Numbered from the stretch's first letter, positions 11,825-21,658 are shown. The stretch: DNA of 64,000 nt from Branchiostoma floridae (GCF_000003815.2 NC_049981.1:23155410-23219409), one strand, 5' to 3'. Made by a program: numbers and translations. Notes: a model not told the origin generated them from the letters alone.

Positions 11825-12274
11825 AGAGCAGTGACCACCAATCATGTCTTCCCTATCCTTATAATGCATTTAATGGCAAATAGAAGCTGTCAAAAGTCAC
11901 CTACCTGACGTTTCGTTCTCGAAAAACTAACATTGAGAGGGTAGCCCGGCTTCTAAAATGTCCATTCTCAACTTTTCGGAACTTTCTGACCGGTGATTTG
12001 CATCCAAACGCAACTCGGTGACCTTTGACCCCATCTGGCACTACAATGACAGCTACATAACAAACTTCTTTCTAGTGTTCCAGACACCCAAAACAGGCTT
12101 AAAAGTCTGTTTTTTTCGACATAATAAAAAACCTACAACCCTTACCTGTAGAATACAGCTCCAAGATGCCAACATTTCCAAAGAAAAACACATCTTCTGA
12201 TACTTTTAAAAATCAATCCTGTGGGGACTCACCGGGGACCTTCTGCGCAGCCGTCAATTAGGGGTCATTGCCCT
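11825..12274 (+). repeat. Exact 450-bp direct repeat, copy 1
   Basis: This block is repeated at 13156-13605 with a constant offset of 1,331 bases and no difference that I can see. It contains AATAAA-like sequence (ATAATAAAAAACC at about 12119-12131). The copies could be LTR-like, but the flanks show no target-site duplication and no primer-binding site or polypurine tract is evident. Confidence 0.85.
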
Positions 12275-13155
12275 TGTAGGGGCCCGAACTTGAGAATTGA
12301 CAAGTTTCAATCATTTCGCATGATGCGAGTAAGAGTTTTCAAACATTATCCCAAGTTTCAAAGCTTTCTGACCAAGAATGCTCCCAGGGGAATGGATCTC
12401 ATGGCAGGTGTCAGAGGACTTTCCTCAAGGCTTTGGCAGTGGTTTGAGGCATTTGATAGGCTCCATAGCATTAACCAAAAAGTGACACAAACTGAAGAAA
12501 AAGTTAAAAGCTGATCTTTCTAGCATAAGGAAAGTATTCTCCCACCATTTACACACCTAAAGTTGTATTGAAAAGCTGCCAGGTTAGACTTTGAAGCATT
12601 TTATGAGAGTGCATATTACATTATCAATAAAAGGTACAGAAAGTAAGAAATCAGGACCAAAACCACTAATATGGCAGAATTTCTCAAGAAATTTCAGTCA
12701 GTTGAGTCAGGTAAAGCCTTTCTTTTGCCCATATAACCAATTTTTGGGAACATATTGGCCCCCAATGATATATAAGCCCCAAAGGACACACCTACCCCCC
12801 CCCCCCCCCTCATTCTATGCACTCTCATCATCTGCTCCAAAGTGTGGTCTAACAGCATTTAGATACAAATTTTGGTGTCTAAACTGATGGAGAGTAGTCC
12901 CCTTATGACAGGGTGAGCAGATTTTACCATTTTCCCCTGTTTGTGCCACTTTTTGCTAAACAATATGAAGTCTAACCAAAGCCACAAACCTTACCACATC
13001 CCTCCTGACACCTGTGCTCCCTGGGGACCAATCCTTGGAGTAGGGTCTCCGTGAAGTCTTTAAAACTTGTGACAATGCTTGACAACCCTTCCCGCATCAC
13101 TTGAAGTGTCTTGACACCTGCTAATTTTGAACTTGACTACCCTGCCGAACATGGC
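12275..13155. other. Spacer between the two 450-bp repeats
   Basis: 881 bases without a convincing ORF. A poly-C tract lies at about 12795-12809. No tRNA-like primer-binding site follows the first repeat and no purine tract precedes the second. Confidence 0.5.
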
Positions 13156-13605
13156 AGAGCAGTGACCACCAATCATGTCTTCCCTATCCTTATAATGCAT
13201 TTAATGGCAAATAGAAGCTGTCAAAAGTCACCTACCTGACGTTTCGTTCTCGAAAAACTAACATTGAGAGGGTAGCCCGGCTTCTAAAATGTCCATTCTC
13301 AACTTTTCGGAACTTTCTGACCGGTGATTTGCATCCAAACGCAACTCGGTGACCTTTGACCCCATCTGGCACTACAATGACAGCTACATAACAAACTTCT
13401 TTCTAGTGTTCCAGACACCCAAAACAGGCTTAAAAGTCTGTTTTTTTCGACATAATAAAAAACCTACAACCCTTACCTGTAGAATACAGCTCCAAGATGC
13501 CAACATTTCCAAAGAAAAACACATCTTCTGATACTTTTAAAAATCAATCCTGTGGGGACTCACCGGGGACCTTCTGCGCAGCCGTCAATTAGGGGTCATT
13601 GCCCT
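13156..13605 (+). repeat. Exact 450-bp direct repeat, copy 2
   Basis: Identical by eye to 11825-12274, including the boundaries AGAGCAGTGACC and GGTCATTGCCCT, after which the sequences diverge abruptly. Perfect identity implies a recent duplication or gene conversion. Confidence 0.85.
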
Positions 13606-14189
13606 CTACTGTCCTGGACTCCCCACTATTGAGTCTTTCCTCTGTAACTAGGTCACTTGTGGGCACATCTAAATACTTATCAGGAAATCCATCATATATC
13701 CCCTTTTCCCTTGTTAGAAATCCCTGTTTACTCTGTAACCAGTCATTACTGAAAGATCATCATATATTGTACATTAGGTAAAAAGAGACTACTATCCGTA
13801 ACAAACGTTAATGCTACCAACAAACTAGAGTCCGAGTGTCCATACGAAAACGGTGGTGACAGTCTAGAACAAACAAACAAACTTCCAGTTGAACTATGCA
13901 TTCATAATTTGTTTTCAGACTTTCCATTGCAAAAACATGTAATGGTTAAACCAACATGAGTGAATAAAGGGACATATCCGATTTTTTTTTTTCACACATA
14001 CATTCACATGTATTGTATAAAAATTATCCTTTATACATTCTATGAAAGATAAACAGTATTACAGTGATAGGGCTTGGAGGGACATAGTGTATGAAACATA
14101 ATACACCCAGCTGTATGGTAACCTTTCTTTGACCTGGTTTGGCCACTCTGGTGGATGGCCTGAGAATCCCCTGCTGGTTTCCTAATTGG

Positions 14190-14420
14190 GAACATCAGGA
14201 TTACTCTCCAAGCAGAGGTTTGGCTCTGGTTGTTTTTTTTTACATTTTTTTTAGTCGTTTTTATCAGGCTTTCTGTTTTGTATTGTATCTTGTATTGTCA
14301 AAACCTAACTTTGGCTGGCGGACTTCAAGAAACAATACAAAATAGAAAGGCCTATAAAAGCGACTAAAAAAAGACGTAAAAACAACCGGAGCCTAACCTC
14401 TGCTTGGAGAGTACACCAGG
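14190..14420. repeat. Foldback repeat with CTCCAAGCAGAGGTT ends
   Basis: The left segment (TACTCTCCAAGCAGAGGTTT, about 14201) is mirrored on the right (AACCTCTGCTTGGAGAGTA, about 14395-14413), with inverted AACCAGAGCC/GGTTGTTTTT-like inner arms. Related ends recur at about 27650-27730, 29190-29310, 37665-37715, 37870 and 41200-41330, so this is a dispersed family. Confidence 0.55.
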
Positions 14421-14800
14421 ATGGCTATTCCCTGTGTTTACAGAATAAACTGAATACTGTACCTTGTACAGAATTAAATTTCTTCTTTACTTTGTCACAA
14501 TAACTTGATGATGTCAAATGCATTTTAGACATGTGCAGACACACTAACTATATTTTGTAATTGATGGAGTCTCACAGAGTCTGGAAAAAAACTTTTAAGG
14601 ATAAGCAGATGTAATCAAACGTTGACTCTTGCATGGATTCTAAACACATGATGGACCATGATGGAGAAAATGGGTGAGGGGAGAGAATGAAGATTTCCTT
14701 TGTACAGTTGTCCCATAATAGTGTAGTGGTAGTATACAGTTTTGGGAAACTGGATTCTATCTGTGGGAAGCCTTTGTCCTGTTTTTATCCACTCCTTTCA

Positions 14801-15086
14801 GCTACGGCCACGTGGCACGTTGGTACACCCGATCCCTCGATCTCGGAAGTTAAGCAACTCGCGGTCCGGACAGTGCTTGGATGGGAGACCCCACCCAAGG
14901 ACGTCCGGATTGCTGTAGCCTCACAAAGTTTTCCACGAAATCGTCTTCCGGGAGGGACGTAAAACGGGGGTCCCGTGCTCGAGGAGGTGCCTCGACCACG
15001 TTAAACAGCATCATTACTCAATACTTGGGGTACCTACTGGCTGGCAAAATACACCAGATGATTATCATTATTATTATTATTATTAT
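14801..15086 (+). mobile_element. 5S rRNA-derived SINE
   Basis: Positions 14801-14920 are 120 bases long and align along their whole length with 5S rRNA. They open GCTACGGCCA and close TGCTGTAGCC, which pair as the terminal helix; GATCTCGGAAGTTAAGCA and TTGGATGGGAGACC are the internal promoter blocks (A-box region and C box). The middle is diverged, so it is not a functional 5S gene. The sequence continues without a terminator into GGGACGTAAAACGGGGGTCCCGTG (split conserved words) and a CACGTTAAA block shared with other SINE bodies, and it ends in an ATT repeat at about 15066-15087. This matches the SINE3 type known from fish. RNA polymerase III transcription is inferred. Confidence 0.75.
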
Positions 15087-15129
15087 GATCAGCTTCTATA
15101 CAAACTTAGACTTCGGAGGGCAGAAGCTA

Positions 15130-15252
15130 AAACAGATCTCCAAGCAGATCTTGGGGTGAAAGATTGTAATGTTTTGAGCAGCCCAGCTCTTCAGATCTCC
15201 AGCAGATCTTGGGGTGAAAGATTGTAATGTTTTGAGCAGCCCAGCTCTTCAC
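15130..15252 (+). repeat. Tandem duplication of about 58 bp
   Basis: Two adjacent copies of a unit containing CAGATCTTGGGGTGAAAGAT and AGCAGCCCAGCTCTTC (about 15137-15192 and 15193-15250). No coding potential. Confidence 0.7.
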
Positions 15253-16067
15253 CCCAAATTGGGGTATACTGGTGGTGGATGTCAGAGAAACCTGTCTGGT
15301 CAGAAGTTTTTTTTACCAACATTCTGCAGATTAGATCTTGAATACATAGCAATGATATCTGATACACCATGTCCAGTATGTCATGGCTGGGCGTGGCTCT
15401 GCCTTGAACATCTGCTACCAATCGCCGCACAGGAGTAGTACAGACAGTTCCAGTTGGTGGTGCTTGGAATATATGATGTTACCCCAGGGACAGGTTTCTA
15501 GATCCAGCCCCCAGAGAACATTGTGTACTTAAGAGATTAGCCTAATTTCATGGCCAATTACTAATGACAGCACTAACAGGGACAAGATGATTCTTTCTCC
15601 ATGGGAGGCCAGATTAGCCTGTAGACCAGCTTGGAAACAAAATCTTTACTTTTTTAGGGCTCCAAATTCTCTGAAAAGAAAGCAGCAATGATGTATTTCA
15701 CATTTATTTTACAATGCTGTAACATTATGGACAGCTTACATTGCTGTACAAATCTTTTTTGCTTTGCATTCATCCTTTCTAAGGAGTACTAAACAAGATA
15801 TCAAAGATCACCAAGGAACACAAAACAAGAGTGTTTCTTGTCTCCTGCCCCTATGATTACTTTCTAAGCTAACTGAAATGACGAAATAGAAACTGTGAGC
15901 CACTTATTGGGACTGCCTTAGAACTTTAAATTTTGGAGGGATCATTTAGAAACATGGTTTTAAATCACTTTATTGCATTTGTCAAAATATGTTTCCCTTG
16001 TGAAAGTATTGTGTCAATGGAGTGTTATTTGTGATTGCATGGAAAGAGTTCAAAGATTAGTTCAGTC
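15253..16067. other. Inner spacer of the foldback element, nothing recognised
   Basis: Ordinary AT-rich non-coding sequence up to the start of the right arm. No ORF or repeat with a clear identity. Confidence 0.4.
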
Positions 16068-16993
16068 CTAGACAAGAATAAGAGGCTACACAAAAATATC
16101 AAATTTCTTGGTGTCACGACTATCCTCCTTTTGTGTTAGATTTTGTATTACCTAAAATACCTGTTAGAAGCAGATGAAATCTAGACAAGAGATGGAGTTA
16201 TTAGGAATGTCAGGATACCTGGCATGTATCTATAGGTCTACTGAATGTTTAGTTAAATACAGCACTCTTTTGATGGATTATACCTAACGTTACATGTAGA
16301 ACATACAAAAGACCGAAGGTAGAACATACTACGACCGGTTCATAGGAGGGAATTTGCGCGACATATGATGATTCCCCTAGGACAGTAGCCTAGGATAGTT
16401 TTCGGTTCACACAAACCCACTGCGACTCTCATGGCGCACCACAACACATCACACTGCAGCGCACAGCCGTGAACCCTGGTGACCAGACGAGTGTGGCGTG
16501 GGTTGAATCAAGGGTGGGAAAGGTCTCAGGCATTCGCATATGACCCCTGACCTACTGCAAAGCGAAAGTGGGCTGCCTATGACATCGGCACATTCAGTGA
16601 TGCCGCAAACTGCCCAATGTCTGTCGTACGCCCAACCCTGGAGGCAACACCTGACACGTAATGCCGCTGTGCGTCACGGGGGCTGTTTCCACGGACAAGC
16701 GTCACGTGCTGCTCATCAATCGCCATAGGACAGATTGCAGTTTCCACACGATGTGTGGAGTTTCCACACGATGTGTGGAGTTTCCACACGATGTGTGGGG
16801 TTTCCACACGATGTGTGCAGGTTTCCACACAATGTGTGGAGTTTCCACACGACGTGTGGAGACTCCACACAATGTGTGCAAGTTTCCACACGACGTGGGG
16901 AATCTCCACACATCGTGAGAGAACTCCACACATCGTGTGGAAACTCCACACATCGTGTTGATAGAATTTCTGTTTTTAACTGAGAACATGTTA
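16068..16993 (-). repeat. Right inverted arm of the foldback element
   Basis: Reverse complement of the left arm, about 926 bases, longer mainly because its subterminal repeat block (16739-16961) has about 11 units against about 6. Both arms keep the same open frame of about 53 codons between the repeats and the middle (left 3451-3611, right 16577-16737, minus strand) with one residue different. I recognise no domain in it. Confidence 0.85.
16739..16961 (-). repeat. Subterminal palindromic minisatellite, right arm (about 11 units)
   Basis: About eleven units of 20-22 bp, core TTTCCACACGATGTGTGGAG. The first six face one way and the last units the other, reflecting the internal palindrome. 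Units are imperfect (GAT/AAT/GAC centres). Confidence 0.85.
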
Positions 16994-16997
16994 TATA

Positions 16998-19964
16998 CAG
17001 TATTTCAAAGTTCACGACCCAACCTGGATGTCTGATCATTGTCAAATTTCAGTCTCCCTTAAAACAAATCATTCAAATTTTAGACACGAAACAAACGAAA
17101 AAACTAATTCATTCCCCAAAAGATATATCTGGGAAGAAACGTCATGTGAAAAATTCCAGGAGGCCCTTCGTTCCTCACAGACAAAAAACGCCATACAACA
17201 GTTTATATCAAAATCGTACACTGCCAGCCAAACAAAACATGTTGTTGAAGACTTTAATAACATCATCAAAATAACAGCTGACTTGTCACTAAAATCTATT
17301 CGAGTCTTGAAGCGAAAAAAGAAACCTTTAAATAAACCGTGGTACGACCAACAGTGTCGGGATTTAAAGTCAAGAATGCGAGTCCTTGCCGCGGAAATTA
17401 GAAAATGTCCATGGCGACAAGACAAAAGACAAAATTATGTATACAAAGTCAAGGAGTATAAGAAACTGATAAAAAAGAGAAAAAAACAACATAATGAAGG
17501 GAAAATGACATTCTTATCCAAACTAGCTAAGACAGAACCTAAATCATTCTGGAAAGAAATCAATAATCTACGAAACTTAGAAAATGGAACCAAGACTGAG
17601 ATAGGGGACCAAATTTCAACTAGCGAATGGCTTAACCATTTCAAAACAATTAATGCAAACACCGCAGTAGATACAAAAGAAAAAGAACACACCGATAAAA
17701 TAATCAAATCTCTTGAGCATGAAACTGATAACCCGCTAGACTTCGCAATTACTGAAGAGGAAATCCAAAACGCCCTATCTAGTTTAAAAAGCAACAAGTC
17801 TAGCGGAACCGACTCAATAATTAACGAAATGTTGAAATATGGCGCACCCCAACTTACACAACCCTTCAAAAAAATGTTCAACATATTCTTACAGTCCGGA
17901 CATTTTCCCCACCAGTGGAGCCAGAGCACCCTAGTTCCAATATATAAAAGTGGAGAACCATCAAATCCTAGTAATTACCGAGGAATAGCTATTTCTAGCT
18001 GTGTCGGCAAATTATTTACTTTTATCTTGAACAAACGTTTACAACATTTTCTTGAAAGCTCAAATCTAATATCACCCTTTCAATCCGGTTTTAGAAAAGA
18101 TTTCAGAACAAGCGATAACGTTTTTGTCCTCAAAACGTTAATCGACCAACAGACAACCAAACCTGGGGGTAAGCTATATACATGTTTCGTGGATTTCCGA
18201 AAAGCTTTTGATTCGGTATGGCGAAACGGACTATTCTATAAACTTCTTTCTTTAGGGATAGGAGGTAACTTCTTTAAACTAATAAAATCAATGTATCACA
18301 ACATAGAATATTGCGTTAAAACCCCACACGGCATGTCACCATACTTCCAGTCATTCTGCGGGGTGAGACAAGGTTGTAACATAAGTCCCCTCCTTTTTAA
18401 CCTTTACATTAACGATTTCCCGGCCCTATTAAATCCAATATCTTGTGATTCCCTTTTCTTAAAAGATACTCCTGTAAACAGTATATTCTGGGCTGATGAT
18501 CTTGTACTTGTATCGAAATCAGAAGCAGGCCTAAAAGAATGCTTGAGGGCACTGGACCAATTTTGCTCTCTGTGGAAATTATCAGTTAATAAGAACAAAA
18601 CGAAAGTAATGATCTTTTCAAAAAATGGACGGACAGTCAGTAACAAACACTCACCTTTCAAATCTCAGGGTCAAACTATAGAGATAACTAACTTTTATAC
18701 TTACTTAGGAGTAGACATAACGCCTTCAGGATCTTTTAGTCGAGCCATCAAACAGTTAAGATTGAAAGCACTACGGGCCTCGTTCAAATTGAAATCATTC
18801 TTATCATCTAATTCCAACCCTTCGATTCCCCTAGCTATTGATCTGTTTAACAGCCTGGTTAAACCTATCCTACTTTATTGTAGTGAGCTCACTAGTGTAA
18901 ATGCACAATGTAGAGATCTAATATTCAAAGGGATTCCCGAATGTCAAAATGCAACAACCAGAACATCTATAGCCACAGTCCTCAGCCCTATATTGGGATC
19001 AGAAGTTGATATGCTTAGAGTTTCCCGGTTGGGAAATATATCAGAAGCCTCGGCTATTTACACTCGTCCCATTCTTGTTCGATTCAAGAAATATAGTGAC
19101 AAACAGAACGTGATATACCAGTCAGACACTTTGTTTAGGAACCAGAATATAACAATAGAACAACCAAAAATCTCATATGAAATACCTGACTTAGAATACG
19201 TCCTTCTAAACTTCTACAAAATTTTACTTCATGTACCGAAAAGTTCTGTCAATGCTGCCGTAAGAGGTGAATTAGGAGTATTTCCTCTTTTCGTTGACAA
19301 TCAAACACATCTGATTAAATACTGGCTAAGATTGCATACTCTACCAAATGACAGGATTGTTAAAAAGGCTTACGACACTTCAGTCGAAGAAGGACATGAC
19401 TGGGCTACTCACGTTCAGGACATATTATGCCGACATGGGTTCCAAAATGTTTGGCTCAACCCCGCTGTTAATGCCAAGCATTTTGGAAACTTATTTAAAG
19501 AGCGTCTTAAAGACACGTTTCTTTCTGGCTGGAGGGAACAACTCAAAAGCACCAGCAAACTCCAAACGTATTCAAAAATCAAAAAACACTTTGGCTTAGA
19601 AGAATATCTCACATCAATTCAAAATAGACCATTTACATACAGCATTACAAAATTGAGAATTAGTGCACATTGTTTAGAAATAGAAAAAGGTCGTCACCGT
19701 AACACACCAGCCACTCAGAGACTGTGTCCTACATGTCATGAAAATATCGAAGATGAACTCCACTTTGTTATGAAATGTCCTACCTACGATAAAGAGAGAG
19801 AAACATTGTTTAAGAATATTAGAACCAAAACTCACTACTCTCTTACTGGTACAAAGAACGATATCTTCCATACACTGCTAACGTGTTCATCTCATATATC
19901 CGTCTACGTAGGTCAGTTTCTTTATAATGTATTCCAAATGCGAGACCAGATCATTCATACATGA
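16998..19964 (+). CDS. LINE ORF2, C-terminal part: reverse transcriptase (interrupted copy)
   Basis: About 988 codons continue ORF2 in phase with 2553-3293; the first Met in this piece is at 17028, inside the endonuclease domain, so it is not a genuine start. The SDH catalytic motif follows at once (17031-17039). The reverse transcriptase domain spans roughly residues 240-520 counted from 17028, with VDFRKAFDSVW near 387-398 (catalytic Asp of motif A) and FWADDLVLV near 487-495 (motif C). A Cys/His cluster CPTC…H…KC near 898-916 matches the C-terminal zinc-knuckle-like segment of CR1/L2-type ORF2 proteins. No stop or frameshift is present. Because the endonuclease is severed, this copy should not retrotranspose on its own. 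Confidence 0.9.
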   Translation, partial: QYFKVHDPTWMSDHCQISVSLKTNHSNFRHETNEKTNSFPKRYIWEETSCEKFQEALRSSQTKNAIQQFISKSYTASQTKHVVEDFNNIIKITADLSLKSIRVLKRKKKPLNKPWYDQQCRDLKSRMRVLAAEIRKCPWRQDKRQNYVYKVKEYKKLIKKRKKQHNEGKMTFLSKLAKTEPKSFWKEINNLRNLENGTKTEIGDQISTSEWLNHFKTINANTAVDTKEKEHTDKIIKSLEHETDNPLDFAITEEEIQNALSSLKSNKSSGTDSIINEMLKYGAPQLTQPFKKMFNIFLQSGHFPHQWSQSTLVPIYKSGEPSNPSNYRGIAISSCVGKLFTFILNKRLQHFLESSNLISPFQSGFRKDFRTSDNVFVLKTLIDQQTTKPGGKLYTCFVDFRKAFDSVWRNGLFYKLLSLGIGGNFFKLIKSMYHNIEYCVKTPHGMSPYFQSFCGVRQGCNISPLLFNLYINDFPALLNPISCDSLFLKDTPVNSIFWADDLVLVSKSEAGLKECLRALDQFCSLWKLSVNKNKTKVMIFSKNGRTVSNKHSPFKSQGQTIEITNFYTYLGVDITPSGSFSRAIKQLRLKALRASFKLKSFLSSNSNPSIPLAIDLFNSLVKPILLYCSELTSVNAQCRDLIFKGIPECQNATTRTSIATVLSPILGSEVDMLRVSRLGNISEASAIYTRPILVRFKKYSDKQNVIYQSDTLFRNQNITIEQPKISYEIPDLEYVLLNFYKILLHVPKSSVNAAVRGELGVFPLFVDNQTHLIKYWLRLHTLPNDRIVKKAYDTSVEEGHDWATHVQDILCRHGFQNVWLNPAVNAKHFGNLFKERLKDTFLSGWREQLKSTSKLQTYSKIKKHFGLEEYLTSIQNRPFTYSITKLRISAHCLEIEKGRHRNTPATQRLCPTCHENIEDELHFVMKCPTYDKERETLFKNIRTKTHYSLTGTKNDIFHTLLTCSSHISVYVGQFLYNVFQMRDQIIHT

Positions 19965-20344
19965 CTGTACTATTATCGATAATATTTTGTTGTTCTGTAT
20001 GTAGCCTCGTAATACTATTGTCTGTATAGCTATTAGTTGTTGTTAGTTGCCATACATTGTACCTTGTGCGATCGTTGAGCAATAAAATTCATTCAAATTC
20101 ATTCTCAGTGATAGCATTTTGTCATCTGGGGCGCTTTCATTTTCACAGAGGTCTTGCTTATGGTTTATGTCATTGTTTTAAAGGGAGGAGCACACACAGG
20201 AATAAAGTTTTTTTTTTGCGATTAAATCACAGTGAAATTCTAAGGGTTGAAAAACTTGCATTTTTCTGGTCTCTAATATCCCTTAAGTTTAGAGAGTTAT
20301 TTTTTTTAACATCTTCCATTTGATGCTTCTCTGTCCACTTCCAG

Positions 20345-20930
20345 ATGTGCCCTTTCCAGTTCCAGTTGGGGCTATAGGAACAGAGTCTTCTTCATTGACA
20401 GGTGGGAATTTTCAGAATTCCAATCAGGAATGATGGGAAATTTCATCTATTAGTATTATATAAGATTATTTTGCCAGGCTAGGTTTTGTGACGTACAGTT
20501 TAATTTTAGATTTAATGATATGTATTCTCATCATCATCATTTGTCATCCTCTGAGGTGCGCTGCACTTAGTTTAATTTTAGATTTAATGATATGTATGTT
20601 AGCTAACTATTATCCAGACCAAGTCCTAATGCTCTGATGGAAGACAATAGCTGGTGAGCTTCTTAAATCTATCAGTAACAGTACTCTCCATTGTAGAATG
20701 AGGAAACCTCCAAAAAGTTGTGTACAAGTACCAGACTTCAAACCTCTAACCTTTGATATATAATGATGACATTGTTGTCTTAACTTTGTCTAGTTTAGCT
20801 ATAGGTTCTTACTAAGTTAAGGTTTGAAATCTGACAGTGTCCCTTCTATTCCAGAAGTGCTCCAGACGTCTGTGAAGAAGTACTATGAGTTGAAACTGTC
20901 TCACTTTAAGCCTCTGATCTGGAATGACAA
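20345..20930 (+). CDS. Two exons of an unidentified gene, truncated by a gap
   Basis: Exon a (20345-20401) follows the acceptor CTTCCAG and ends at the donor GTGGGA. Exon b (20855-20930) follows a pyrimidine-rich CTATTCCAG and runs into the assembly gap at 20931. The donor leaves one base and the acceptor supplies two, so the phases agree, and the joined reading frame is open for about 43 codons. The exon b peptide contains KKYYELKLSHFKPLIWND, which looks like genuine coding sequence, but I do not recognise the family. Earlier exons would lie within or beyond the LINE; no start codon or promoter is identified. Confidence 0.5.
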
Positions 20931-21030
20931 NNNNNNNNNNNNNNNNNNNNNNNNNNNNNNNNNNNNNNNNNNNNNNNNNNNNNNNNNNNNNNNNNNNNNN
21001 NNNNNNNNNNNNNNNNNNNNNNNNNNNNNN
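20931..21030. other. Assembly gap (100 N)
   Basis: A run of exactly 100 unknown bases, probably a placeholder of unknown true length. It cuts the plus-strand exon that begins at 20855. Confidence 0.99.
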
Positions 21031-21655
21031 TTCGTCATTTTTAGTATTATCTGTTTAACGGTTTTCTGAAAAGAATGGAATGCATGTTACGTAACCTTAC
21101 AGATAAAAAGAAAGTCGAGTGTAGCATTACGTTTTATCTCACAATGGCGAAGGGAGATGCTGATACACTGACGTATCAGTTTAAGCAATTAAGGTAAAAT
21201 ACTAGTACATAGACGTAAATCGTACTTACATGACAGGAACATCGCACTTACATAACGGAGGGTGTGGATGTATTCTACAGTAAAAGTCGTTAGAATGCTG
21301 CAAATTGTATATTCAGAATCTTATGATTTTCATGGCATCACTGTAACCGGTGGCAAGCTTAACCCCTTATCTAAAAATTTGCGGTAACTGAAAGTTCTGC
21401 TCCAAAGCTACATGTATTCAAGTACATGTATTCAAGTACTTTAACGGTGTCAGCATTCTCACAAGGCCAACTACTCCACGTAGAAAACATAAACATAGTG
21501 CAACTCTATACTTTGTCATTGTTTTACAGTGGGCTTGGTTGTCGATCGTTTTGTTGTTTTCGTAGAAGGTAGTCTGTGTTTCTTGTTGTCAAGACAGACG
21601 CCCACTCGTATGCATGTATCGGGCTAGTCAAAGCAGCCGTCGGTAAATATCGCTG
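21031..21655. other. Non-coding stretch
   Basis: No credible ORF. Contains a short duplication of the type CATGTATTCAAGTA at about 21412-21440. Confidence 0.35.
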
Positions 21656-21658
21656 TAA

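Larger units (their letters stand above)
3292..16993. mobile_element. Giant foldback-type DNA element inserted in LINE ORF2
   Basis: The 13.7-kb insertion is bounded by perfect terminal inverted repeats beginning TAACATGTTCTCAG (34 bases identical at the two ends) and by TA on both sides (3290-3291 and 16994-16995). TATA is an alternative reading of the duplication. Removing element plus one TA restores the LINE endonuclease frame exactly. The left arm is about 3292-4110 and the right arm about 16068-16993. Both arms contain a block of about 20-bp palindromic tandem repeats close to the tip. Long inverted repeats with tandem subrepeats resemble foldback/TU-type elements; the TA duplication would also fit a Tc1/mariner-type mobiliser. 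The spacer encodes no recognisable transposase, so the element is probably non-autonomous. Confidence 0.85.
1..20104 (+). mobile_element. CR1-group LINE retrotransposon, split by a 13.7-kb nested insertion
   Basis: A non-LTR retrotransposon encodes ORF1 (169-2337) and ORF2 (from 2553, resuming at 16998 and ending at 19964). Its 3' end has AATAAA at 20081-20086 followed by a short ATTC-type repeat at 20087-20104, as in CR1/L2-like elements that end in short tandem repeats rather than poly(A). The 5' end lies at or before position 1, so the 5' UTR may be incomplete. ORF1 with an esterase domain, an APE-type endonuclease and the reverse transcriptase place it in the CR1/L2 group; the exact clade (CR1, Crack or other) cannot be fixed by eye. 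Apart from the nested insertion no frameshift or stop is seen, so the copy is young. Confidence 0.9.

Noticed and set aside
11825-13605. LTR retrotransposon with 450-bp LTRs
   Set aside because: No target-site duplication, primer-binding site, polypurine tract or gag/pol coding sequence was found; kept only as a direct repeat.
14801-14920. Functional 5S rRNA gene
   Set aside because: The middle region departs from conserved 5S positions, there is no T-run terminator at the end, and the sequence continues into a SINE body.
16577-16951. 124-codon minus-strand ORF in the right arm as a gene
   Set aside because: About half is minisatellite translation and the rest is the arm's unexplained 53-codon frame, with no start context or domain.
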